Of a stretch of DNA of 64,000 nt, positions 27,067 through 39,131 are shown piece after piece (the stretch's first letter is position 1; each line of letters starts with the position of its first letter). Made by a program: the position numbers and the translations under genes. This DNA is from Hypoxylon rubiginosum. Lineage: Eukaryota; Ascomycota; Sordariomycetes; Xylariales; Hypoxylaceae. The stretch lies in assembly GCA_902806565.1 (NCBI GenBank), contig CADCXA010000024.1, positions 930,001-994,000 on the forward strand, read 5' to 3'. A model generated the notes under the pieces. It made no database searches. It worked only from the letters and a program-made list of their open reading frames with translations, and had not been told where the DNA came from.

Positions 27067-28766
<1,700 letters not shown>

Positions 28767-30557
28767 TGCTAAAAACGCCTTGCAACTGACTCGTCGATTA
28801 CACTCTGAAGCTCGCGCAGGTGGCTTTAGGGGAGTGTAACAGAAGTTGGCGTGGGAAGCTCAGACTAATAAATACAAAAATTCACGAGTCCATGTTGACC
28901 CTTTTCTAGGTTTTTGGTAAAAGACGGCAAGAGATTGGCCAATCGATAGGGGGTTTGGGGTGTTTTCGATATCGGGCCATATTCTCCACTTGGTCCACCT
29001 GGGCAGCCATTCCACAAAGATGTGCAAAAAGGTACAAAGGTACCTCGTATTCGCATTCCACGTTACGTTTTTACCTCCTTTTCTTTACAACACATCGCCT
29101 AGCACCACGCTTTTTCAACATTGGCTGATTTATCAAGCAAGAATGTCATTGGTTTTACACCGCTACCAAAACTTCATCGAATTTGCAATTACGTATGGGA
29201 CGTCTACGTCCGATATCCGATTGCTAGCAAGCTTTCTTACACACTACTTTGAACCGAGTACGATCAGCCGAGAGTGAAATTATTACCAGGTGCCTAGATA
29301 AATACAGAGAGCATGATAATGATACGATTTAGTATTAGATTCGGTATTAGATTCTCCTTGGCAAGTCAATCCGAGCCAAACGCCTTTTTCATATTTCAAA
29401 TATTCACAATCCTAGCCTACCTGTCACAGCTTGTTCAGAGTTTACACCTAAGTTTTATGTAGGTGTATATATCTACACTACTTTCGTGACTATAGCTGTT
29501 CACTTTACCGAAATATTAGTATAGCCTCTGTCTCGAGATTATTAGTACCTAATATGCTTCTTAAGACTCAACTGCCTAGTGTATCACCAGAATTGTATAT
29601 AGATTCAAAGACTTAATTTTATGGATATCTATGTGCCGATCTTGTCACGATAAGGATGATTCGTAATGGCGTAAAGTATGAACTCGCCGTGAATCATTGC
29701 CTTGCTGAATGAGACGAAAGACTTCGCGATAGTCCCCAAGCCCTAGTTACGAATGAACAACAGAGGATATGATAATTCCGAGATTTACATCTGCGCAAGT
29801 AATACAGTTAGTTACATGCAGATTTATTACCAAGCATCATGAATCGTTAATTGACTTATTCGAGTTTCCCGGTCCGTCGTTCTGCCATCTCGTATTCGGG
29901 ATCGTCACCTCTACCCCAAGTGCCATTGAAACAGCGTCATAGTCTAAGCCATTTTATGCAGTTAAAACGCAGCGCTCTATACCCCCCAAACAGAAACGAT
30001 TTTTACCAATAAAGTCTCTGTTCCCTTCCCCTTTCCTTAAAACAAAGAAGCCAGGCCAATCAGGATAATCAATACTACTCTGCATGTATGCACATAGTGG
30101 TAGTTCTCCCTCATTCAAGTGGGCCTTTTCCACATGTGTCTCCGGCAAGCTCATGGCTTGCAACCCAAATCATATCGAGATCTCCTTCCCGGACTAGTCA
30201 GGAGCCGTTGATTCACATCTCGGGATTCCATGGGCTCGTGGCTCCAAGGACCAGAAAGACCGGGGAATGAAGCAGGCAGAAAACCTGTACAGAGAAAAAA
30301 GGGGATCGGTATCACTGGTTACCATTACGTGGTCTATATTAAAGTAAGAGACCTAGTCACGCCGTTTTATGTCAGTCTTTGACGCCAAGGTTGCATATAG
30401 GCACAAAAATCCATTAGTTAGGAGAGCATGGAAGAGTCTAGGACGGCTCCGTTAGATATGCAAGGAGAAAGGCCCTCCCATCCGAGCAGGATGTGGATGC
30501 GGCCGGCTCAGCGCTACGTTAATGACAAGGAGTGCTCGTCCACCTTTCCCCAGTGAT

Positions 30558-30926
30558 TCACTCGTAGTGATCGGGAGGAGAGGAAGAAGGGGGAGCTAGA
30601 TTCTTCTGCGTGCCTCTCAGGGCACTCCGAGGAGTGTCCAAACTAATGTCGGCACTTCCGTGAAGATATTGATACAAGTAAAAAAAAAAAAGCAAAAGCT
30701 CAGCCAGGTTCGAGCCCCCGGCGGGGCTCGAACCTGGCTTACGAAAATCCTCGGGAGGATTTTACTGAGGGGCCGGGCGCGGGGCGGGGCCGGGTCTCAT
30801 ACTCTAACCATTAGGCCATTGGGCCACTTGGCCCACGGTGGCCTAGTGGTTAGAGGAGCTTCCGGCCGATGGAAAGTGCTCTGTTGTTATGGAATATAGC
30901 TGCGCAACCCGTCCGCGCAAGCGCGG
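30558..30926. repeat. Palindrome cluster with tRNA-like A and B boxes (SINE-like?)
   Basis: At least six hairpins lie in 370 bases: TCACT/AGTGA (30558-30570), CACTCC/GGAGTG (30623-30636), a perfect 17-bp stem with a 4-nt loop (30702-30718 with 30723-30739), a 9-bp stem with a 2-nt loop (30744-30763), a nested 54-bp inverted repeat (30802-30818 with 30839-30855, one mismatch, enclosing a perfect 7-bp stem), and CCGCGC/GCGCGG (30913-30926). The 17-bp stem contains GGTTCGAGCCCC, an RNA polymerase III B-box, on both strands. The 54-bp repeat contains TGGCCTARTGGTTAGAG, an A-box, on both strands. On the minus strand the A-box precedes the B-box by about 85 bases and is followed by a T-run (30680-30691), as in a Pol III gene. 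It does not fold into a canonical tRNA that I can see. A tRNA-derived SINE or a structured small RNA is the best guess. Confidence 0.5.
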
Positions 30927-32004
30927 CCGGGAGGATTACGTAATAAATAAGAAGCTTCTGATTGGCCCCGCCATATCTAGGTGCACGGATGAAGAATTCT
31001 TCGTAGAATCATTTAATCTCTTCCACCACCTTTTAAAAAAGATTATTGATATGGCTTCATAGAGCTTGTTTTACGTGACCTTTCTATACCATTTACACCT
31101 TTATAATTGTTGTTGCGATAGAACCGTAAAGGAAAACGTTGAAAACTGCGGGGCGATTCTAAGTATCTGATTGGCCAGTGAAATTGTGGCAGTACTAATG
31201 AAATTGATATACTTGCTGAAGACGAAAACAAGAGCAATCTTACAGATAGATCTATCCTATACTTATGAAGCATCACGTGGATCCAAGGTCCTCGTTTGAT
31301 ACTAGCTGCCACCAACCCAATCAGAATAACGAAGGATAATATGGAAGGACACCGTCTCGGTTTATGACATTTATTACCATATATCTAGATTAGCTCGGGA
31401 TCCTCTATCGGGAGGAAGCAAGTTGTCGAAGGATGTAACCTAAAGACGAGGACCGAAGCAGACATTTTCCCCTAGAAATATACGCAGCAGCTGACGGCTT
31501 CCTATTATAAAGACTGATAAAACCAAGGTCACCAGGTGGTTTTCACCTGGAAACTGTCTTCGTGAGCGACCTCCCCCGACCCCCCAAGGCTAAGAGAGAG
31601 GTAGTGCCTAGTGGTACTGAGTAACTGAATAATAAACTGAATGATAGGTATTGCGCAAGGAAACAAATACCCAGCAGCAGTGAACATATGATATCGATTT
31701 AAATATCTGGCACTGACTTACATACCTCCTACGATCATTGCCCAGGTGTTGATTCTTAGTTGGCGACCGAGTACCTCGCAAACATGACGTGGGACGCATT
31801 TAGCTTATTCATAGCGCAATGCCAACCTGCACGATAGGGCCCATTTGAGCCAGTAACATCCTTAGGATACATGCAGAAAGTGAACGAACCCTCGGGTACG
31901 CGTCTAGGGAGCAAACACATTGTCGGTAACCTAAGGCAACTTACGGGGCTGCTAGGTACCTACCCAGACCCCTAAGCGGCCAAAGCTTCAATCAGGCAGG
32001 CGGT

Positions 32005-32283
32005 CTAGATTCTACCGTCCGGCAGAATTCCCCCCCACCGCCCCTCACCGCCCAAAATTTTACAAGTATATAAGACCGGCTTGGCCGCCCTCTTCGATTT
32101 TTTTTTTCCTTTCTTCTTCATGTCGACAATGTGAGTCCAAACCCACCCCCATGCTTTGGGATCACCTTTCAATCCCTCCTTCTTGCAATTGATGCTAATT
32201 ACCATTGCCTCAACAGACTTCAGAGAATCATTTCTATAGTATTCGTCCCACTCTGTGTTTCCTAAAGAAGCCACAGATCCCAC
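32005..32283 (-). CDS. Possible small hypothetical reading frame
   Basis: A 92-codon frame beginning at GTG, with no ATG at its start, so at best it is an internal exon. Its first half reads like protein (GNTEWDEYYRNDSLKSVEAM, then DPKAWGWVWTHIVDMKKKGK), with balanced composition and a basic patch. I recognise no family. It may be part of a transposon-derived or lineage-specific gene, or chance. The neighbouring frame 32313..32639 starts at TTG and is no better supported. Confidence 0.2.
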   Translation of the reverse strand: MGSVASLGNTEWDEYYRNDSLKSVEAMVISINCKKEGLKGDPKAWGWVWTHIVDMKKKGKKKSKRAAKPVLYTCKILGGEGRWGGILPDGRI

Positions 32284-33041
32284 CCTGGTTGATGAACGAT
32301 ATCCCCGTCGCCCTAGAGTGATAATTTCTTCGGGAGCATCGTGGTCTTGGCCGCTCTGCTCCTTACTCTCGATCTGCCCGCAAGGGTGGCGGCCTCTCGT
32401 AAGAGGGTGCTGTATAGAGAGTGTTTGATGATCTCAACCCCGATCGCCGCGGTCTGCCTTCGGGCGCGCGGCCGGGGTGGGCGATGGCGGACGTCTGACA
32501 GGCTTTTTACAAATCTTTTTTTCGTTACTATCATGCGCTTTGACGCGTGAAGTGAGGAAGAAAATTTCCGTTTGTTAACTACTTGTTCCTCTACTATGGC
32601 TTCTATTTCGCTGTATCCAATGTTGTCATCTCGTATCAAGTTGATTCACGTCAACATCAAGGAATTTTGGTCTAGTAGAATCCAGCGTAAATGTAAAATA
32701 AAATAAAATTGTCGCCGGTCTGGCTTGTGAAGGGCTATCGCCTTCTGTTACCCTTGCGGGCGCTACACCATCCTCTACACCGTACCCTACGCCTATGAAA
32801 CTACATATCCAATACTGCTATGCCATCGAGATATCGTGTATCCACCTCGGACAATCAAAGCATTTTTTTCAACTCCCCTCAACGCCGGATTTTAAGGCTA
32901 TGCTTATATGCAGGATATCTTAATAATTTTTCAATGCCGGCCATCTTTGCTCTTTTTTTTCTCTTCGAGCAAAACTCAAACGCCTAAAAACGCCCACGAT
33001 ATGCCGAAAAATGCTCAAGTAGGTAGGTAAGGTACCTTTAC

Positions 33042-34883
33042 TCAAAACGACAATGCTGTCCACTGGTAGTCGCCGTCGATGTTGACCCACCTCCCATCTT
33101 CCATCGCCTTCTCCCAGCCCATGATCACGGCCAGCAGCCGGCAGCCCATCGCGCTCATAGTGCAGATGACCGCGTCGCTGGCCTGGCCCAGGACCGCCAG
33201 GTCCAACACGTAGGCTCGCCCAATCAGCCCTCTAAGCCGCATGGTCTCCGCCGACGGTTGGAGCGTCGTTTGTAGTTCGTCTCCCGCATTGGCGTTGTTG
33301 ATCGTCGTGCGCCCTAGGTTCCAGAACATGCTGGCGAAGAATCCGCCTTCCCAGCCGAATGTCTCGTCTACGAATTTGTGCATTACCGACTTGTCCGGAT
33401 TCGCCTTCTGGATGTGCTGTTTGCTAGCAAGCTTGATTTGTTCTTGAGCTCGGGTCGAACCTGAGAACTCTTCCGTCTCGAATACGTCGGGATCGTCTGA
33501 AGCCACGATGGCAAACGAGTGCTGCTTTGCGACTACATCTTCTCCACCAAGGGTGGTACTAGAGTTGTGATATTCCTCGACAATCTCCCTGGCTTTCTGC
33601 GTGTAGAGGTTGAGGGGTATATACGCCCCATTATATTGGTATTCGTATGGGTGCAAATCGCCGTGGCGGATATGCACCCCGACGATCATGCCGTCGTTGT
33701 AGTTTCCCTCCGTCACCTTGGCCATAGCTCTCAGCTCTTTTATGCGATTCTCCACGTAAGGCTGGTCATCGTCGTTCAGACGAAACAAGGACTCATATCC
33801 GACTCGAGCAAGGTCGTACAATGGCCGTTCCCGATCCACATTGTTCCGATGGAGGTTTTCGTACTCTAGATTGAAGCTATTGCCAAATGTCTCGGGTGCT
33901 GTGGCGGCCGATACGACCAAGTGTCGCGCGTTATGAGGACACGGCAGCATCTCGTGACGGGGTGGCGGAACACAGTCGGGAGTCGGCGGAGCCTTAAATA
34001 TGGCTGTATAGTCGCCGTATGCCCACCGCGAATCATCGATAAAGAAAGACCGCTTTTCCCTTTGCGCCAGGCCATACGCCATCCATAACATCATCAGGGT
34101 AGGGCCTAGTCCAGCATCCGTCGATTCGAGGACGAAGGTCAACGACGTCTTGCAGGTGCTCTTATCGACCAGTCCATCCGCTCTATCTCCTACCAAGTGA
34201 CCGTCCTGAGCTCGTGCTGTGACTTTCCATGCTTTACCCTCCACACCCGGTAGAAGTCCACGTTTCTCGGCATCACCGACGTCCAAAAAGTACGGATCCT
34301 CGTAATAGTATGGTGTTTGAGCCTGCTGAGAAGGGTTCGCGCGCCCGTGCAGTTCTCTAACATGGGCGGCCACCTCTTGACATTTGGCGCAAATGTCTGA
34401 ATATTCCTTAGTCGTTAAGGGGAAGTCATACGTAGGCGGAATGGAGACGGTCCATTTCGATCTGCCGCTCCGGTCCGTTACTGCGATTGGCGTAGGGAAG
34501 TCGGGTAAATCGTATTGGCCAACCATTTCATACTCCTCCCGGTCGTCCAGCACCCATCTGACGACAGGCACTTGCACATTCTTCTTCAAAACAGCCCTAA
34601 CAACAAAGGTGGCCAATACCAATCCAATAATCCATGCGATGAGTCGGAGGACCCGGCTTGGCCTCGGACCGGTGCTCGACCTCCGCGGCCGGGGCACTAA
34701 GGCGGGTAATCCAGGTGAAGGCGGCGGAGAGAACATTAGGTGGTTAAAGTTAAAGCGTGACGAAGAGGCAGATATCGTTGCCTTTTCGTGTTGGTACGAG
34801 GCGGCCCTACGCAAGTTCAGTCGAGGTGGTGAGACGATCATCTTAGCGTGGGTGCTCTGGGATAGGTCCAACGTCGGCGGCAT
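33042..34883 (-). CDS. Type II membrane protein, fucosyltransferase (GT23)-like
   Basis: Intronless, 613 residues from ATG 34883. A proline/serine-rich cytosolic tail (1-77) precedes one transmembrane segment (about 78-100, LIAWIIGLVLATFVVRAVL), the layout of a Golgi type II glycosyltransferase. The lumenal part has VGVHIRHGD at 401-409, resembling the nucleotide-sugar binding arginine motif of alpha-1,6-fucosyltransferases (FUT8-type VGVHVRR). Near the C-terminus lies YVLDLAVLGQASDAVICTMS (558-577) followed by MGCRLLAVIMGWE, matching the conserved LADFLVCTFSS-like end of the GT23/O-FucT fold. Conserved cysteines (for example CAKCQE, CPHNA) suggest disulphides. Fungi generally lack core fucose, so donor and acceptor are unknown; family membership is inferred from these motifs only. 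Confidence 0.65.
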   Translation of the reverse strand: MPPTLDLSQSTHAKMIVSPPRLNLRRAASYQHEKATISASSSRFNFNHLMFSPPPSPGLPALVPRPRRSSTGPRPSRVLRLIAWIIGLVLATFVVRAVLKKNVQVPVVRWVLDDREEYEMVGQYDLPDFPTPIAVTDRSGRSKWTVSIPPTYDFPLTTKEYSDICAKCQEVAAHVRELHGRANPSQQAQTPYYYEDPYFLDVGDAEKRGLLPGVEGKAWKVTARAQDGHLVGDRADGLVDKSTCKTSLTFVLESTDAGLGPTLMMLWMAYGLAQREKRSFFIDDSRWAYGDYTAIFKAPPTPDCVPPPRHEMLPCPHNARHLVVSAATAPETFGNSFNLEYENLHRNNVDRERPLYDLARVGYESLFRLNDDDQPYVENRIKELRAMAKVTEGNYNDGMIVGVHIRHGDLHPYEYQYNGAYIPLNLYTQKAREIVEEYHNSSTTLGGEDVVAKQHSFAIVASDDPDVFETEEFSGSTRAQEQIKLASKQHIQKANPDKSVMHKFVDETFGWEGGFFASMFWNLGRTTINNANAGDELQTTLQPSAETMRLRGLIGRAYVLDLAVLGQASDAVICTMSAMGCRLLAVIMGWEKAMEDGRWVNIDGDYQWTALSF

Positions 34884-35916
34884 CGCTTAAGGAGGTGGTG
34901 ACGTCGAAGCCGGCCTGACTGGAATATCTAAGAAATGAACGGGACGGAATGTCGGAATTCGGGGGTATCCGGTTAATACAAAGTAATAAGGAGCGACAGA
35001 CAAGATGGACCGCAGTCACGGCAGCGGTGTGAGAAGTTGGAAACGAGGTATTGAAAGAAAAAAAAAGGAGCGACGAGTGATTCAAAGATGATTACCCGTT
35101 AGAGCCAGGCATCGGGCATACGACGCATCAAGTGATTCCTCTACATCTGTGGTGTATCGAGGAACAAGTTACTGCTACCACCTGACCCTGACTGCCGAAG
35201 ATGGTGAACCTCGAGTCGCAGAAAAGTTGAAAGGAAAAGCCCGGGTGGTGGCCGAGCCTTACGTGCGACGCGGGTACTTCGTACTTGTATGCCTAATGTC
35301 TTCGACACTGGAGGTTGATCGTGCCCGGAAAAAGTAGGTGATCGCTCCTGCAAAAGGGTGGGTGACGATCCCGCCGACTTAGTTCAACCCCCTTCTCGGC
35401 ACAAGATGGGCAAGATGGCAGAAATGACCCTCCTGGCCTTGCTTATGTTGTAGGATCCCAGGAAATGGGGGAAAATGGGGGTTGGCCAATGCTCGCTAGG
35501 GTCCAATATATTTGACCGCCCAAACTGCCAATGCTTTTTCGGTGGTGAGACGACGATCACAAGTGGGTGGGTTTTTGGCCCAATGGAACCGAGGACCACG
35601 AGGAACACGAGGGTCGAAATGCATACAAAGAAACAGCTTGAAGTAATCAAATGCACCTGGCATACGAGACCGCAGCTCGCATTGTGAACTAGTACGCCTC
35701 GGGGATGAGGCGACCGAGGCTGTGATAGGAAAGGGAAAACGGCTTGTAGATCGATAAATCGAGGGAGGATACCACCAAGTATGATAGAAACTAAGGTGTG
35801 CGTATGCAGGTCTTACTTGGCTGCTTAGGTAGAATCCTGAGGGTTGAAGTTGATACTATGTAGGTATTTACAATGGAAACATCTGTGATAAGAAAGATTG
35901 GGGACGGGAGTATGCG

Positions 35917-35950
35917 AAAGCGAAAGCATAAGCATAAGCAAAAGCAAAAA
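35917..35950. repeat. Hexamer repeat of AAAGCR/TAAGCA type
   Basis: Five to six degenerate hexamers (AAAGCG, AAAGCA, TAAGCA) in tandem. A microsatellite. Confidence 0.75.
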
Positions 35951-36603
35951 GAGAGAAATGGGAAATAGAGATGAAAAGATGACACCATCGTCGTTACTCA
36001 GGGCCCCGGCGGGATGATGTCAGACAAGAAAGAAAGGAATACTATGGTAAGGTGAGAGTCAGACTTTCTCAGATTCCCATTCCTCCCCAGGAAGATCGAC
36101 CTACCGCAATCTTAGCAATTCCCTGATCTCCATCGGCCCTGTTATGGATTTAGCAAGGGGTTTCTCTTATTTGGCGCGGACGGGAAGCCCTTAACGGCTC
36201 AATAGGAACGGCAAACGGAGTTTGTGGGTATTTAATCTGCTACAGCTTATGATGACAGCGACAGCGACAGCAACAGGAAGGCAGCGACCGAAGTTTCTTT
36301 GCCATAAAAGGCAAACGGCTAAAGAGTCTTCAACGACTCATGTTGGCATTGGCAGGGTTAGACGGCTTCTTCCTTTTCACGATGTGGACAAATATGGCAA
36401 CTAGCGGCTTGTGTCGTTGGTATCATTGGTCGAAGGTATATTCTCCCCCAGGATTTTTTAAAGTTTGCCAATGCAGCCCTGAATCGTACCCTTTTTAAGA
36501 AGCATGCCGAAAGCGAGTCTAATGTAAGAGCCGGTTCATCGGTAAACTTGATTCGTGGATCCCAAAAACGCCGACAGTCAATATATCTTTTCTTTTTTTC
36601 TCC

Positions 36604-36633
36604 TTTTCCCTCTTTTCCCTCTTTTCCCTCTTT
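36604..36633. repeat. 10-bp pyrimidine tandem repeat
   Basis: TTTTCCCTCT repeats three times within a longer pyrimidine-only tract. Confidence 0.8.
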
Positions 36634-37380
36634 TTCTTCTCCCCACACATGCACATGCGCACCCCAAAATCCTCGGGTGACACGGTGCCATCGCCTTTTT
36701 ACGATTTGCAGAAAAAGAACGCTCGACGGTGTGAGATGATTGGGCGGGTTCGATTACAAGGTGATCGCCATTTGAAACCCCTGAACTTCTGAAACAGCAC
36801 TAGGGGGTCGCTACGAGGGACATCATCTCGTCATTGGCCCATCTCTTTTTGCTTTCTTTTCCGGTGCCTTGAGTTACCCTCCGAGGGCTTGACGGGCTGA
36901 CAGGGGGGTTTTGACCCTAAGCTGTTAGGCTTCCTGGCTTCCAAGGCACTTTTCTCCTCACCAGGCTCACCTGAGAAATTGCTCTGCAAGTTCAAACATA
37001 AATCTCGTTTCTCCAAAACTTCGGATGGCCGGATCCCTTGAGGACCCTTGAGGACCCCTAATGACGGCACAGGAACGACAGCGGCGAAGTGGGTAAGGTA
37101 GTTTGTTAGCTGGTTAAGTATCTAGGCAGTGTAGTGGCATGTGGTTGCAATCCCTTTCAAGTAGGTGGTGATTAGCTGCTTATCTGACCGGCTACCGACG
37201 ATCTTGTCAGATATTTCTCTCGGAATGTGTCAATAGAAACCACTCGCATGCAGCAGATAGCAGATGGCAACTTGCGATCCGCCTTTCAGCACGCCTCGCC
37301 CGCCAGATCAGAGTGCCATCTGACATCTCCACGGTTCCCATTGGGTCTCCTCACCTGCAAGTGCAAACACCAGACAGATG

Positions 37381-37411
37381 CGTGTGTGTGTATGTGTGTG
37401 TATGTGTGTGG
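37381..37411. repeat. GT-rich microsatellite
   Basis: A (GT)n tract interrupted by two A residues at regular spacing. Confidence 0.85.
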
Positions 37412-39131
37412 TTAGATACTAGGACAGAAGGGCGGCCGTGAAGGCACCGACGAAACACTTTAGTTAGACCAAAGGCGCCGTATTCGCCGAGCAGACCTCA
37501 CAAACAACCTACGCTGCAGGAATGTGGTACAGCAACCCGGCGAAGCCACGATCATAAATGCCTGGCCTGATCTCCTTACTAGCTGCCCTGTCGTGTCACG
37601 TGGAGTTCGTGAAGCCACGATATTCCGGGTCTTTACGGACACCGAAAGTCGAAATCCTTCACCAGAAAATTTCTACTTAGCCTTCTTTTTGTCTCATATA
37701 CATGAGACGAACTGACCAAAAGTCGCTTCACCGGGTAGTGGAAAAAAAGGGTAGGATGTTACCTAGGTATTAATGGCCTCAGAATGACCACGGACAAACT
37801 AAACTGGAGGTTAAAAATAGGAGCAATATAGCGAAAGGTGCCCTATTTGCATGCTCAGTGCATATCTACATTGCAGATATAAAGTGTTGAATATTTCTAA
37901 TTACCCACACCTACCTCGCCGGCTGTAGCCTTTCTCGCTTCCCCAGCTGTTTACTAGAGCTGACGATTATCGTTTATCGTATATTGATGCAACGCTGAGA
38001 AAACTACCATACGGGAATCTCTTTCAGCTTTCCCTCTTTAGGCTTCCGGACGGCATTTATAATCATTGCTTGATGCTTAACAACTTTCTATAACATCTGG
38101 GGGCCGAGCTAGATACATGTTGAATCGTACATAGCCGCATATACAAACGCGCAGTGCAGCCACCCGATATTGGGACACACCCTCCTTGGATTTCCTCGTC
38201 CAGATTCCCGCGTCGAAGACGTAAGCCGAACACGTAAAAGACAATTACCTGTTATTTACACACGGTGTGCCAGTTTAGGAAATGATAAAAAATCTGCAGC
38301 GTGAGATGTAGTGAGATGATGCTGGAATTGCCGTAGGTCAAGATCGATAGACATGATGCCATGCAGCCAACCGAACTCCGGGCGCTTTGCCCTGAGAGGC
38401 CAGCCACACTCGATCACCGTTCGTTTGTAACTCCTAAGACCTACCTACTGCATACACAATCAGATTATTCGGTAGGAAATTCGGTGTATCAAACACACAG
38501 ATTCGTTCGTATTATTTACGTTGGCGTCCATCCTTCGAAAAAGCCCCCTTCCAAACAAGACGTGTGTGTGGTTTCACAGATTTCAATAAAATATCATGCA
38601 ATGCATTCCGATCGAGCAAGTCTTGAAGAGAGAGGAAAACAAACAGTATGTGACCATAAGAATTGGATCATATTGACGCCACCCCGTTCCCTTTTTTGTA
38701 AACAACGAGCCTGAGCCTGGTAAAGGTTCAATATTATACAAGCCGAATAGACACCCTCCTAAAGAAGAGGGTGAGAAAAGTTCCTCTACCACTTATTCAC
38801 ATTCCGTTGACCGCCATTAAGAAGAAACTTTAAAAAAAAATAATAAGAAAATAAGAAAACGATCCCCTCGGCCCCCTCCTCCTCATTTGATACAGAGCAA
38901 ATGAATAATAAAACATGGTCATTGTCTGACGGCTCGGGAACGGCAAAAAATGACCCGTCAACCTCCTTCCCTTCGTCAGGACATTCACGTTCCACAGTCT
39001 CCTCGGCGTAGCAAACAGACGAAGAATTTGATGGGGGTATAAAACAAACGGCATAAGCAGAGCCTAACCAGAACGCCTCGTTAATTCGCAAAGATGATGG
39101 ATGCTGCCTCCTGAATCGCAAAAGGGGATAT

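Larger units (their letters stand above)
28767..33041. other. Long intergenic region, no convincing gene
   Basis: About 4.3 kb between two minus-strand genes. It holds the CYP51 promoter on the left. Open frames are all short (105 codons or fewer), overlapping, and mostly start at non-ATG codons. Two things stand out: a cluster of palindromes with tRNA-like boxes (30558-30926) and a small hairpin at 31532-31550 (CCAGGTG/CACCTGG). Several TAGGTA/TACCTA motifs recur (29289, 29546, 31950, 33019). Confidence 0.5.
34884..39131. other. Long intergenic region, no convincing gene
   Basis: About 4.2 kb between the glycosyltransferase-like gene and the kinesin, both on the minus strand. Open frames reach at most 117 codons (38361..38714) and none looks like a conserved protein. 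It contains microsatellites and C/T-rich tracts typical of fungal promoters (36598-36660). A long 5' leader for the glycosyltransferase-like gene or non-coding RNAs are possible, but nothing in the sequence proves them. Confidence 0.5.

Noticed and set aside
30702..30855. Ordinary tRNA gene
   Set aside because: A- and B-box sequences are present, but I could not form an acceptor stem, anticodon arm and T arm of normal length; each box lies in its own palindrome.
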